DNA of 30,555 bases from JBMYQA01 sp049600855 (lineage in GTDB: Bacteria > Bacteroidota > Bacteroidia > Cytophagales > Flammeovirgaceae), in contig JBMYQA010000041.1 in assembly GCA_049600855.1 (NCBI GenBank), forward strand, positions 1 to 30,555. Reading direction: 5' to 3'. Both the position numbers and the translations under genes were made by a program. This document shows, piece by piece, positions 16,547-27,100 of this stretch (the first letter of the stretch is position 1; every line of letters begins with the position of its first letter). Below the pieces are notes generated by a model. It saw only the letters and a list, made by a program, of their open reading frames with translations. It was not told where the DNA came from and ran no database searches.

Positions 16547-17435
16547 ATACCGAAAGGCTTTGCCACAAATAAAACGTAGTATAAGCTTCCCAACCTGCTA
16601 ACTCCTTAAAAAATAAGACTTGCTCTTCTCTGCTGGGTCGTTGCTCCATTTGATTGACCAACTGAATGGCCTTAATTAACCCAGCATCTCCATAAGGCAC
16701 TGCATCCATTCGCTTCAGGCATTTCATTAATGCATAATTCGCCGTCCATTCGCCTATACCACGAATGTTACATAACTCTGTGATCATAGATGAAGTATGC
16801 GCTAAATCCAACAGTTTCCTTTTAGACAAATCTCCCTTCACCATTCGCTCAGCGATGCCAATTAAATACTCCGATTTACGTGTGGAAAGTTTTAGTTTTT
16901 TTAATTCCTCAACGGTACTTCCTGCGATTTTTTCTGGTGAAGGAAACAGGTAATGGATTTGATTTTGAAAGGTTTGACTAGCTCCATAGCGTTGTACTAG
17001 GTTCCGCTTCAATTGATAGGCAAACCTTAGGTTAATTTGCTGACCAATAATCGCCCAAGATAAGGCTTCAAATAAATCAATGATGCTGATTAAGCGTAAG
17101 CCTTGATGTTTCATGACTTGCTGTGCTAATGCATCATTTTGTCGAAGTTGATGATAAAAAGGAGAAAGATCCCGCTTCAAATCGAACCACTCTAGTATAT
17201 AGTCAATAATCACTTTACCGAGTTGGTCATGATAGGTACCCTGCAACAAATGGACTTCTAGTTGTTGTTTTTGCGCACTAATTTGAACCAGTTGATCATG
17301 CTGTTGAAACCTTAACAACTTGGTAATAACTTGATTTTCAATACAATGTAAGCAATCATCATAATCCCGATCAAGAAACCAACAAACTTCCTTAAAACTA
17401 AAATCATCAGGTGTGGGGATTGTCCAACTATGCAT
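16545..17435 (-). CDS. DNA-3-methyladenine glycosylase, AlkA/HhH-GPD family
   Basis: It removes alkylated bases from DNA, starting base excision repair. The HhH-GPD fold is visible in LSWAIIGQQINLRFAYQLKRNL, then the helix-hairpin-helix IRGIGEWTANYALMK (about 224-238), then the catalytic Asp250 in VPYGDAGLIKAI. The N-terminal 100 residues resemble the AlkA N-terminal domain. At 296 residues it matches stand-alone AlkA enzymes; no Ada or AraC domain is fused. It is a single gene transcribed leftward, convergent with the kinase pair and divergent from guanine deaminase. A good -7 box is present upstream. The exact lesion range cannot be read from the sequence. Confidence 0.92.
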   Translation of the reverse strand: MHSWTIPTPDDFSFKEVCWFLDRDYDDCLHCIENQVITKLLRFQQHDQLVQISAQKQQLEVHLLQGTYHDQLGKVIIDYILEWFDLKRDLSPFYHQLRQNDALAQQVMKHQGLRLISIIDLFEALSWAIIGQQINLRFAYQLKRNLVQRYGASQTFQNQIHYLFPSPEKIAGSTVEELKKLKLSTRKSEYLIGIAERMVKGDLSKRKLLDLAHTSSMITELCNIRGIGEWTANYALMKCLKRMDAVPYGDAGLIKAIQLVNQMEQRPSREEQVLFFKELAGWEAYTTFYLWQSLSV

Positions 17436-17482
17436 ATTCCAATGAATTCCTATTTGATCGCAACAAATACTAAACTACCACA

Positions 17483-17513
17483 CAAATCTATAAAAACACC
17501 CAAAACCTGTAAA
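17483..17513 (-). promoter_or_regulatory. Candidate promoter of the glycosylase gene
   Basis: On the minus strand TAGATTTG (17490-17483) is a perfect TAnnTTTG box, with TTTA (17513-17510) 19 bp upstream as an imperfect -33 element. It would start transcription about 40 nt before the ATG. Confidence 0.55.
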
Positions 17514-17611
17514 TCCATTTATGGCACTTAACTGCTTAGATTAGGTTTTTTTGAATATTTTACAGAGTTTCGTAGCTGGTTTTTAATCAATTATCGAGAA
17601 TTTACGCTGAT

Positions 17612-18085
17612 ATGGAACGTGATATCGAATTTTTAAGAGCAGCCATTGCCCTTGCTAAAGCAGGGATGGAAAGTGGTAATGGCGGGCCTTTTGGAGCTAT
17701 TGTAGTTCGGGACGATCAAATTGTGGGTAAAGGTAATAATCGAGTGACCTCATCGAATGACCCTACGGCACATGCAGAGGTGGTTGCCATACGCAATGCC
17801 TGTGAAAATTTAGGAACCTTTCAGCTCAACGATTGTGTCATTTATTCTTCTTGCGAACCTTGCCCCATGTGTTTAGGAGCCATTTATTGGGCGCGCCCCA
17901 AACGATTGGTATTTGCCTCAACACGAGAAGATGCCGCAGCCATTGGCTTTGATGATGACTTTATTTACAAAGAGATTGTACTTCCAATTGACCAACGTGC
18001 CATTGAAACACATCAACATACCGTATCAGAAGCAACAGCGGTATTTCAATCTTGGGCTGATAAAAATGATAAAATCAAGTATTAG
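17612..18085 (+). CDS. guaD: Guanine deaminase (cytidine-deaminase fold)
   Basis: It hydrolyses guanine to xanthine and ammonia in purine salvage. The zinc site is complete: His54 and catalytic Glu56 in TAHAEV, and Cys84 and Cys87 in SSCEPCPMCLGAIYWARP. GGPFGAIVV, SSNDPTAHAEVVAIR and the C-terminal GFDDDFIYKEI are what I recall for the Bacillus subtilis GuaD type and distinguish it from TadA. At 157 residues it is the normal length for this family. The C-terminal segment completes the active site of the partner subunit in that family. The ATG at 17612 matches the family start. It is a single-gene unit, with a foldback repeat 57 nt after its stop. Confidence 0.92.
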   Translation: MERDIEFLRAAIALAKAGMESGNGGPFGAIVVRDDQIVGKGNNRVTSSNDPTAHAEVVAIRNACENLGTFQLNDCVIYSSCEPCPMCLGAIYWARPKRLVFASTREDAAAIGFDDDFIYKEIVLPIDQRAIETHQHTVSEATAVFQSWADKNDKIKY

Positions 18086-18141
18086 TTGTATCCTAAAGAA
18101 AGCATCTACGCGATATCACAGGTTTATTTTATAAATTTACT

Positions 18142-18305
18142 AGTGTTTATCACGAATGGTTTGTTATAGGGAAAATCACTAGCTTTTTTCGATTGTTGAA
18201 TCATCAAAAAGTGCAGAATCCTTTATGGCTTTAAACTTTTTAATGATTCCAAAGACAGAAAAAGAGGTGACATGTTCACCTAATCAACCATTCGTGATAA
18301 ACACT
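18142..18305. repeat. 164-bp foldback (MITE-like) element with 20-bp perfect inverted ends
   Basis: agtgtttatcacgaatggtt at 18142-18161 is exactly complementary to 18286-18305. A second, inner inverted repeat pairs gaatcatcaaaaagt (18198-18212) with 18235-18249 (14 of 15 bases). The two 36-base segments between the outer and inner arms are equal in length and also partly complementary, so the whole element can fold into one long imperfect hairpin. I see no convincing target duplication. It fills most of the gap between guaD and the next gene. Confidence 0.75.
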
Positions 18306-18389
18306 GCTAATGAAGCTAAAAATCAGTTGAATGATCCCCCAGACATTCAAATATGATTACCTATTAATTGTGAACTAATAATAAGGGCT

Positions 18390-20576
18390 ATGCGATATCT
18401 TGGAGTGTTTCTCCTGATGATTTTGCACACCACGCCCATGCAGGGCAATAACTTGGTGGATAGTTTGAAAACTGTACTTCAAACGGCCACTGACAGCCAT
18501 CGGGTGGATGTGTTAGATGACATCAGTTGGGAATTTACCTTTTCGAATCCTGATTCGGCCATACATTATGGGCAACAACAATTGGAGCTTGCCCAAACGT
18601 TGCGTTACCGAAGGGGAACAGGCAGGGCTTATGGAAACTTAGGAAGAGCCCACTTTATCAAGGGAGATTTCAGTAATGCCTTAGAACTCTACGACAAAGG
18701 CCTCCATGTGCGTGCGATGATGGGCGACCGAAAAGGTGTAGCTACCTTTTTAAGTAATATGGCTATTATCTATCGTAATCAAGGTAACTATAAAAAGGCG
18801 CTTGATAACTATTTGCTGGCACTGCGTGTACATGATGAACTAAAAAATAAAAGAGGACAAGGTAACACCTTAAATAACCTTGGGGTAATTTATAAGGAGT
18901 TAGGAGATTTTAAAGAAGCGCTGACAAATTACCAGAAAGCCCTAGCCATTTATGAGGAAATCAAGTTTTTAAGAGGCCAAGGTGATGCGCTCAATAACAT
19001 TGGTAATATTCATAACTTCCGAAAAGAATATGAATTAGCCTTGAAAACCTTTGAGCAATCACTGCTTGTTCAACGAAAACGCAAGAATACACATGGCATG
19101 GCTGATGTATATATTAATATGTCGCAAGCCCATGCAAGCCTAGCCAACTTTGAGCAAGCATTAGCTTTTGCAGATTCCGCCTACACGCTTTATGCATCCA
19201 TTTCCAATAAAAAAGGAATTGCCGAGGTACAACAAAGTATGGCTAAATACTACATGACGAAGTACAATTTCCCAAGGGCTGTTAGCTATAGCCGCGAAGC
19301 TTACCAAACAGCCCATGAAATTGGAGCTGCTGCTATTGAAAAAGAAGCCGCTGCTGTTTTAGCAAAAGCTCATCAACACATGGGCGATTACAAGGAATCT
19401 TTGCATTATTTTAATCGCTTTTCTCAATTGAAAGACTCCCTCCAAAATATGGAATTGCGTAAGCAATTGTCTCAAATGCGCCATCAATACGATATGGATC
19501 TTAAAAACTTGGAGATCGCTTCCTTAGAAAAAGGACATCAAATTGATCGCATTATCCAATATGCATTCTTTGGCGGAATGGTTCTATTCTTGTTTATTGC
19601 CTATTTATTCTACAATCGCTTTCAGATGAAAAGCAAAGCAAATCAATTACTTCGAGCCAAAAACAGTGAAATCTTATTGCAGAAAGAAGAAATTGAAGCA
19701 CAACGCGATAACATTGAATGGCAAAATCAACAAATTTCGACTCAAAAAGATGAGCTTGAAACCCAAGCGAACTTATTAGCAGCAACTAATCTCAAAATAG
19801 AAAAAGCATACAGCCATATTCAAGATAGTATTCGCTATGCCAAACGCATTCAGCAGGCCATTGTGGGGAAACAAGAACACATTGTTCAGCATTTTAAAGA
19901 GGCTTTTATTCTGTTTCTACCTAAAGATGTGGTCAGTGGAGATTTTTATTGGTTCCATCAACATACCAACAAGCCACACATTAAGTATTTAGTTTGTGCA
20001 GATTGCACAGGTCACGGGGTACCTGGAGCCATGATGACTGCCATTGGGAATACCTTGCTGAATAAAATCATTAAGGTCAATGAAGTCGATTCTCCTGCCG
20101 AAGTCTTGACGCAATTGGATCAACAGATTCAAATCACCTTAAGGCAATCGGATGAGCAAGCACAACAAGATGGCATGGATATGACCATTATTAAAGTAGA
20201 TGAGGAACAACAAGTCGTCACTTGTGCTGGCGCAAAAAATCCAATTGTCTTGGTTCGGGATAATGAGATTAGGGTCATAAAAGGCGCGAAGTTTTCAGTA
20301 GGAGGTGTGCCGATTAAGCGAGCAAAAGCATTTACAGAAACGCAAATCCAACTGCAAGCTGACGATACCATTTATTTGTATTCTGATGGTTTCCAAGATC
20401 AGTTCGGCGGAGCTAAGAACTCGAAATACCTTTCTAAACGATTTCGAAACTTATTGCTCGAAACCAATCACCTCGCTATTGATGCACAAAAGGAAATTTT
20501 ACATCAAGAACTCGAAAACTGGAAAGGTGAGCACGAACAAACCGATGATGTGTTGTTGATGGGACTGCGTTTTTAA
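18390..20576 (+). CDS. TPR - transmembrane - SpoIIE/PP2C-type serine phosphatase, 728 aa
   Basis: A signal peptide (MRYLGVFLLMILHTTPMQG) is followed by TPR repeats (about 50-370, for example GNTLNNLGVIYKELGDFKEAL), a transmembrane helix (391-411, IQYAFFGGMVLFLFIAYLFY), a long Gln/Glu-rich coiled coil (about 420-480) and a SpoIIE-type phosphatase domain. Metal-binding acids are in place: Asp518 (DVVSGDFYWF), Asp538 (ADCTGHGVPGAM), Asp666 (YSDGFQDQFGG) and Asp719-Asp720 (TDDVLLMG). The TPR part would sit in the periplasm and the phosphatase in the cytoplasm, so this is a one-protein signalling device, common in Bacteroidota. Such phosphatases usually act on anti-sigma antagonists or similar partners; none is adjacent here. 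Confidence 0.93.
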   Translation: MRYLGVFLLMILHTTPMQGNNLVDSLKTVLQTATDSHRVDVLDDISWEFTFSNPDSAIHYGQQQLELAQTLRYRRGTGRAYGNLGRAHFIKGDFSNALELYDKGLHVRAMMGDRKGVATFLSNMAIIYRNQGNYKKALDNYLLALRVHDELKNKRGQGNTLNNLGVIYKELGDFKEALTNYQKALAIYEEIKFLRGQGDALNNIGNIHNFRKEYELALKTFEQSLLVQRKRKNTHGMADVYINMSQAHASLANFEQALAFADSAYTLYASISNKKGIAEVQQSMAKYYMTKYNFPRAVSYSREAYQTAHEIGAAAIEKEAAAVLAKAHQHMGDYKESLHYFNRFSQLKDSLQNMELRKQLSQMRHQYDMDLKNLEIASLEKGHQIDRIIQYAFFGGMVLFLFIAYLFYNRFQMKSKANQLLRAKNSEILLQKEEIEAQRDNIEWQNQQISTQKDELETQANLLAATNLKIEKAYSHIQDSIRYAKRIQQAIVGKQEHIVQHFKEAFILFLPKDVVSGDFYWFHQHTNKPHIKYLVCADCTGHGVPGAMMTAIGNTLLNKIIKVNEVDSPAEVLTQLDQQIQITLRQSDEQAQQDGMDMTIIKVDEEQQVVTCAGAKNPIVLVRDNEIRVIKGAKFSVGGVPIKRAKAFTETQIQLQADDTIYLYSDGFQDQFGGAKNSKYLSKRFRNLLLETNHLAIDAQKEILHQELENWKGEHEQTDDVLLMGLRF

Positions 20577-20630
20577 GAGGTCATTTTAACACCATAAAGA
20601 TGAGACCTTTTACCGAATGAGGCATCTCAG

Positions 20631-20648
20631 TACTTTGTTTACAAAGTA
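20631..20648 (+). terminator. Small hairpin after the phosphatase gene
   Basis: tactttg (20631-20637) pairs with caaagta (20642-20648) around loop ttta. No T run follows, so its role as a terminator is uncertain. Confidence 0.35.
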
Positions 20649-20764
20649 GTAGTGTGAAGTAAGTTATATTTATGTGTTTTACTATCATTTTCCTAATCCG
20701 ATACATACCTACTTTCGCATATGAACTCTAAATAAAATCTACCAAGTATACTTATTAACATTTA

Positions 20765-20792
20765 TTTGTTAATTCAATAACTACTATCTTCG
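20765..20792 (+). promoter_or_regulatory. Candidate promoter of the RHS locus
   Basis: TATCTTCG at 20785-20792 is a one-mismatch -7 box of the TAnnTTTG type. TTTG at 20765-20768 lies upstream, though the spacer is 16 rather than 19 bp. The ATG of the first RHS gene is 46 nt downstream. Confidence 0.6.
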
Positions 20793-20838
20793 CACCCGAA
20801 AATAGATTGAACCGTAGTTCAATCAACATAAAGCACCT

Positions 20839-23800
20839 ATGAAACGAATTTTACTAGTACTACTGATGCAGTATGTTGTGTCAGTATTTCTCTTTGCCCA
20901 ACAGCAAGAGATGCCTGCTCAGTTTGCGACTCCCAATGCCGCTTCTTTGGGATTGTATGGTGATTATCCTGTGAGTCATTTTACAGGAATTCCTGAGATC
21001 AATATTCCCATTACAACAATCAACACCCATGATTTAGCTCTTCCGATTGGGTTGAGCTATCATGCTGCGGCTGTCCGATTGAAGAGCCACCCTGGTTGGG
21101 TTGGACTTGGTTGGTCGTTGCCTGTTGGTGGAGTGATTAGCCGAACAGTTCGGGGTATTCCTGACGAGTTGCAGAGTGTGACAGGAAAAGAGCATGGCTT
21201 CTATGGAAATTGGCAGCATATCAATCGTGATGATTGGAACACAAGAGATGCTTTGGAGAGTTTTGCTGATATTTATTTTCTTCCTTCTTCAACAGCAGCA
21301 CACCGAGAAGCACAAGCAGATCATTTTTCTTTCAACTTCATGGGCTACTCAGGTAGTTTTTACCTGACTCATGAAGGAGAGTGGGAAGTGATTTCTAATG
21401 ATCCCATTCAGGTAGAGTTTGATGAGCAAACAGGTTTCCTCAATGCAAATGAGCTTCGTAACGATATGTTTAATAAGATGTCATCTACAGCCCGTGTTCA
21501 GTCAAATCGGTATTTCAATAAGTTTACATTGATTGCTCCTGATGGTTTTCGCTATGAGTTTGGTGGAGTAGATGCAACGGAATATAGTGTTCCCTATCGA
21601 GCACAACAGTTACGAGTGACTGCTGATTCTTGGTATTTGACCAAAATCACTTCTCCTGTGGGCAATACCATCACATTTACTTATGAACCTGATGATCCTG
21701 TCTACTCACTTAGTCAATCTTACAATGCAACTAAGTATGGGCAAAATAGTAGTGGGTGGTTAGAAAATAACTGCTCGACTACTGCATCCTCAAATGGATA
21801 TGCTTATGGAGGTTTTTTGAGTATGCCCGTTTATCTGAGACGAATCGAATATGATGGTGGAAAAATCGAATTTCATCGAAGTTCAACAGTCGAACTTGAT
21901 TATCCTCCTAACTACTATTGGGCTGGTATTCAGGTTGCACAATTTCGATATGGCCAACCCAATGAACATGAGTGGAAAAAGCTGGATTACATCGAAGTAT
22001 TTCACAAGAATGAGAAAATTGAGAAATACCAGCTCAACTATACCAATACTACAGATGATCGTCTCAAACTCACCAGCATCAACCGAATTCCTTTGTTTGA
22101 TGGCGGTCAGGAGGGAACGAGTTTGAATCTGTACCAATTTGATTATTATACAGACCAACTGCTACCAAGCTATGGGAGTGATGAGATGGATCATTGGGGA
22201 TTCTTCAATAATAGTGGCTATACCTTTACATTTAATGGCAATCAGTGGATCGAAAACTTTATTGCTGCTAAAGAACCTGATGTAACAGGTGTTCATCAGC
22301 AACGAGAAGTGTTGAAAAAGATTACTTTCCCCACTGGCGGCCATACTATTTTTGAATATGAGCCGCATACGTATTCCAGAGAGGTACTAATAGGCAGAGT
22401 ACTGTCTGATTTCTTCACAGCAAACAAAGTGGCTGGTGGTTTGCGGATTAAACGGATCAAGACTTATGCTTCTGAAACTGATGCCAACTATCAAACGAAA
22501 GAGTACTTCTATAATACTGGATATTCTCCATCCAATCCTTCTACAGTATCAAGTGGTATTGTTGGGAATATTCCTCAATATCATTGGCCAGATTACCAAG
22601 GAACAACTGCACGAGGAAATACTTTTTGGTATGATCGTTTTTCAACAGGAGCTATCTTGCCTTTCGGGTTGAATAGTCAAGGAAGTCACATTGGATATAG
22701 TGAAGTAACTGTAGTTGAGGGAGAAGCAAATAGCAATCACCAAGGATATACCAAATACAAGTTTACCAATTTCGGTGAGGACATCTGGGGAATCACACAC
22801 AACGATGAGGATGCCATGCTCATCTTGGAAACAGAAAGAAGTGCGTTTACTGCCTATGCTGATAAAGCTTTTGAGAGAGGATTACCTATTTACCAAGGCA
22901 TTTTTGATGCAAGCAATAACTTGCTCAGTGAAACTACCATGAAGTATGAGGCCACCAAAAGCGCTTATCTAAGAGGAATTGATCTTGGTTTTGTACAGAT
23001 ATGCCAAAGTGCTGGTGATCACGCTTTCTTTGGCGCGGCTTACAAGATTTATAATGTTCATTTTAACGTGATCGAACAGACCAATACAGTCATTGAAAAC
23101 AACATTCCACTCATCCAAAAAGAGATTTTTGCTTATGATGATCTCAACAATTTGAAAAAAACGGTTGAGGGAATACAAGGAAGCGATGAGCGAATTGAAA
23201 CTCAATACTTTTATCCAAAAGACTACCAAGCAAGTTCTGGATTATTCAATCAAATGGTGCAACAAAATATTGTCTCACCATTGGTGAAATTGGAGCGAAA
23301 AAAAGATAATCAGCTTATTCATGCTGAACGTAACACGTTTACTTACGGAAGTTTTCTAAAAGAATATACTTACAGAACAAATACAACAGGGGTAGAGAAC
23401 TCCAATATCCACATTCGGGAAAAACATAATAATAAGGGAGAACTGATTGAGATTTCACAAAATGGTAGTACTCCCAACGCAATCTATTGGGATAGTGAAG
23501 GCTTGCTTCCAATCGCTCGAATCAAGAATGCCTATCACAATCAGGTGTATTATAATAGTTTTGAACTAGATGGAACTCCTTCCTCACACGCATACACAGG
23601 GCAACATGTGGCTAGTTCTTATCAACTCAATATTTCAGGTTTTCCATCAGGAAATTATCTCATGAGTTATTGGGAATGGAATGGTAGCAAATGGGAATAC
23701 AAAGAAGAAAAAGTCTTTTTTTCAGGTGGTACATTAAATCGTTCATTTCCAAATACCATAGATGAGTTGCGTATCCATCCTGTACATGCTCAACTCACCA

Positions 23801-23961
23801 GCTATACTTACGACCACAAAGGACGCATGATTTCAGAATGTGGCATCAATGGCCAAGTCGTTCATTTCGAATACGATGGATTTAATCGACTGACGAAATT
23901 GAGAGATCATGAGGGAAATCTACTCAAATCATATCAATATAAATACCACAATGAAAACTAA
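20839..23961 (+). CDS. RHS/YD-repeat secreted protein, first half of a split RHS pair (1040 aa)
   Basis: A signal peptide ends near FLFAQQQ. It is followed by text found at the start of many Bacteroidota RHS proteins (ASLGLYGDYPVSHFTGIPEINIPI, LPIGLSYHAAAVRLKSHPGWVGLGWSL, GGVISRTVRGIPDE), which I recall as shared with SpvB/TcB-type shell proteins. The middle is beta-rich with tyrosine-rich strands. The C-terminus has YD repeats (TSYTYDHKGRMISECG, HFEYDGFNRLTKLRDHEGN) and stops at YQYKYHNEN with no RHS core or toxin tip. The next gene, 183 nt on, starts with its own signal peptide and supplies DUF6443, more YD repeats, the core and the tip, so the two products probably assemble or act together. 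An inverted hairpin repeat lies between them. Confidence 0.9.
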   Translation: MKRILLVLLMQYVVSVFLFAQQQEMPAQFATPNAASLGLYGDYPVSHFTGIPEINIPITTINTHDLALPIGLSYHAAAVRLKSHPGWVGLGWSLPVGGVISRTVRGIPDELQSVTGKEHGFYGNWQHINRDDWNTRDALESFADIYFLPSSTAAHREAQADHFSFNFMGYSGSFYLTHEGEWEVISNDPIQVEFDEQTGFLNANELRNDMFNKMSSTARVQSNRYFNKFTLIAPDGFRYEFGGVDATEYSVPYRAQQLRVTADSWYLTKITSPVGNTITFTYEPDDPVYSLSQSYNATKYGQNSSGWLENNCSTTASSNGYAYGGFLSMPVYLRRIEYDGGKIEFHRSSTVELDYPPNYYWAGIQVAQFRYGQPNEHEWKKLDYIEVFHKNEKIEKYQLNYTNTTDDRLKLTSINRIPLFDGGQEGTSLNLYQFDYYTDQLLPSYGSDEMDHWGFFNNSGYTFTFNGNQWIENFIAAKEPDVTGVHQQREVLKKITFPTGGHTIFEYEPHTYSREVLIGRVLSDFFTANKVAGGLRIKRIKTYASETDANYQTKEYFYNTGYSPSNPSTVSSGIVGNIPQYHWPDYQGTTARGNTFWYDRFSTGAILPFGLNSQGSHIGYSEVTVVEGEANSNHQGYTKYKFTNFGEDIWGITHNDEDAMLILETERSAFTAYADKAFERGLPIYQGIFDASNNLLSETTMKYEATKSAYLRGIDLGFVQICQSAGDHAFFGAAYKIYNVHFNVIEQTNTVIENNIPLIQKEIFAYDDLNNLKKTVEGIQGSDERIETQYFYPKDYQASSGLFNQMVQQNIVSPLVKLERKKDNQLIHAERNTFTYGSFLKEYTYRTNTTGVENSNIHIREKHNNKGELIEISQNGSTPNAIYWDSEGLLPIARIKNAYHNQVYYNSFELDGTPSSHAYTGQHVASSYQLNISGFPSGNYLMSYWEWNGSKWEYKEEKVFFSGGTLNRSFPNTIDELRIHPVHAQLTSYTYDHKGRMISECGINGQVVHFEYDGFNRLTKLRDHEGNLLKSYQYKYHNEN

Positions 23962-24013
23962 TTATAAGAGTAAAGGTGAGATGCAGTTAGATACGGTGAT
24001 TAGCTTATTTATT

Positions 24014-24109
24014 GGCTGGGCTGTTCATTTTTCCTTGATGAAAAACGAACCAAAAAATCAAGAAAATCTGATCCTGCTGCCCACGCTCGGCAGATTTTCG
24101 GGCCAACGC
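24014..24109 (-). repeat. Dispersed hairpin repeat, copy 2 (between the two RHS genes)
   Basis: On the minus strand it matches 8494-8615, with a 13-base deletion and a few small indels. The hairpin arms are 24023-24033 and 24040-24050 with loop ATCAAG (minus strand; 24034-24039). The arm is 11 rather than 15 bp, but both sides changed together. The small ctgcc/ggcag hairpin is also kept. No terminal inverted repeats or target duplication are visible around this copy. Confidence 0.8.
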
Positions 24110-24144
24110 TCATTTACTCATTAGATTAAAGTAAAAGGTTTTTA

Positions 24145-27100
24145 ATGATAAAAGCATCTATACTAAAATATATTGTACTAATCATTCTCTTGATTCCAAC
24201 GGTTATATATGGTCAGAAGGGTGGAGGAATTGGCGGAACACTTCAGGTTATTGGAGAAACAGAGGTATTAGTGGGTGAAGAATATCATTACTATTTGCAA
24301 GGAGGAATACCAACTAAATGGTATTGCGATGATTGTGAAATCGTTCGCTATGTGTATGATCCAAGAACAGAGTCTCAATCTGTAGTGGTGACTTGGTTAT
24401 ACAATCCAAGCCCTGTTGTGTTGGATCAAACCCCGAACAGTATTAGTGTAGCAATAGCCGATAAACAAGGAGTACAGTTGTATGTGAATGTGAGTTGTTC
24501 TGTTAATGATCCTGTGATGCCTGTAAGTATTGCGCAAAATGCAAGTTATTGTACAGGGAAAACAACACTTACTTATACAAAACCAACTACTGATGATTGG
24601 GAATACTATTGGCAGGAGACTCTAACAGGTCGCACAACTGACTATGGATCAGCAACGAGTTTTGTTGTAGATCGGAGCCAACGCTATTATTTGAGAGCAC
24701 GACACAAGAATGGATGTTGGGGCAATGAGCTAATTTTTATTGATGCTGTTGTGTATCCACGTCCAGTAGTAAAAGCTCCAACTGTTGAACTTGGTTGTGG
24801 CGCTCCGAAACTACAACTTAACAATGTGTCATCAGGAGGGTTTACTTATTATTGGCAAACCGCAGTAGATGGAACAGATCAGTCAAGAACAGATGCCGAA
24901 TTTACGGTGATCTATGAGGGGACTTATTATGCAAGAGCTTATCATCAAGCAACTTCCTGCTGGACTGCTGCTTCTACTGGTGTTTATGTTTCTCCAAGTG
25001 CCTTAACAGAAGCTGTTCCCACTGATGCAGAAGCGAATCTCCCAGTAGCAGTTTCTTCTAATGAATCAATTACTGGTACGGTAAATAATCCTGTTACTGA
25101 TCAGAGTTTACCAGCAACAATGATTTCAGCAGATAATATGGTCAGCGTATACACACCAAGAACTACAACGATCTCCTCAGAAGATTTTACAAGCTTGGAT
25201 GGATTGCCAAAAGAAGATGTCATTGTTTCTACAGAATATTTTGATGGATTAGGAAGAAGCCAGCAACTTGTACAAAAAGCATTTTCTCCACAAGGAAAAG
25301 ACGTAGTACGTTTCAAGCAATATGACCAATTTGGAAGGGAAGTAAAAAGCTATCTTCCCTATGCAGATCAACTGCAAACAAATGGTAGTTTCAAAACTGA
25401 TGCTCCAACCAAACAGTATACCTTCTATCAAAATCAAGCAGGTATCGCTCATTCTGATTGGGCGTTTTCACAGACTGATTATGAAGCATCTCCTTTACAC
25501 CGAGTAATAGCCTCTTCAGCACAGGGAGCAAGTTGGGTTGGAAACAATCGAAAAGTGCAGACAGAAACTTTGGTAAATGATGGAACAGAAGCAGTTCGTA
25601 GATGGAAGGTAGCTGATAATACCTTAATAAATGTGGGATCAGGAGTTTATGTCGCAGGAGAGTTGTTAATCCAACAAGTAACAGATGAACATGGTGTGAA
25701 AGCGATGAACTATACCAATAAATTGGGTCAAGTAGTACTTTCAAAAAGAGAAATTGGCGAGAATACCTTTGCTTCAACGTATTTTGTTTACGATGATTTC
25801 GGAAACCTCCGCTATGAATTTCCTCCCAAAGCAGTAGAGCTAATGGCCGCCAATGGATGGCAACTAGATACAGAAGTTGAAAAATTTATTTTTGCCTACC
25901 GTTACGATACAGAACGCAGACGAATTGCCAAGAAAGAACCAAGCAGGAAAGGAGAGATGAAAACTGTATTTGATTTAATGGGACGTGTCGTGCTATCACA
26001 AACAGTCAATCAATTTGATCAGAATGAATGGACGTTTATCAAATATGATGTGTTAGATCGGATTGCCTACACAGGTATTCTCACCACCACTAAACCCCAC
26101 GAAGAACTGATGGCAGAAGCAGCTAATTTCAAAGGTTATGAGGTGATGACTAGCAGCGGAAATTACACGAATACAGTTTTCCCCATTCTCGATCATCAAG
26201 CTGAGATCATGACCATCTATCATTATGACAATTACGAGGTGATAGACTTGAATGTCTATGGTTATCAACCTGTTAACCGTCCAGATTTTACTGATCCAGT
26301 GCGGGAAGATGTAAGAGTTAGAGGATTGGCCACTGCAATCCAAACCAAAGTATTGGGTACTACCGACTGGTTATGGACAGTCATGCATTATGATGAGAAA
26401 GGCCGAACGGTTCAAGTGATTGAAGAAAATCATTTGGGAGGAAAAAATGTACTCACTACTCAGTATGAAGATTTCTTAGGCCGCGTAGATAAGTTGCATA
26501 TTCATCATACGACAACTAATGAATCTGTAGAGATTCTTCGTTGGTATGAATATGATCATAAAGACCGAGTAGAGGCAGCGTATTATCAGATCAATAACCA
26601 AACCCCTGAACTTCTAGCAGCATTTGTATACAATGAGTTAGGAGAAGTAATCACGAAAAAACTAGGCAATGATCTGCAACACATTGATTATCGTTACAAC
26701 ATTCGAGGTTGGTTGACTCACATCAATGAACTGACTTTGGAAGCTACGAATCCAGATGCTCCAAAAGATTTGTGGGGCATGGAACTTTCCTATGATCGAG
26801 GATTTGAACATAATCAGTTCAATGGAAATATTGCAGGGATCAAATGGAAATCGGCAGGAGATGGGAAAGAGCGAGCCTATGGATTTCAGTACGATAAACG
26901 AAATCAATTAATCCAAGCAGATTATCGGGATCGTAAAACAGCTACTGATCAATGGACAAGAGATGAAGGAGATTTCACAGTTTTCGGAGTGGCCTATGAC
27001 ATGAATGGAAATATCCAAAAGATGAACAGGCAAGGAGCCATTGGAAAAGATGCAGCTGGCAATTGGGTGTTCAGTGCAATGGATCGACTGAACTATCAGT

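Noticed and set aside
17612..18085. tRNA adenosine deaminase (TadA) as the identity of the deaminase gene
   Set aside because: The SSNDPTAHAEV and GFDDDFIYKEI segments fit the GuaD type, while TadA-specific text is absent.
23909..24124. 71-codon ORF spanning the end of the first RHS gene and the hairpin repeat
   Set aside because: It overlaps a confident gene and then translates the dispersed repeat, with no family resemblance.
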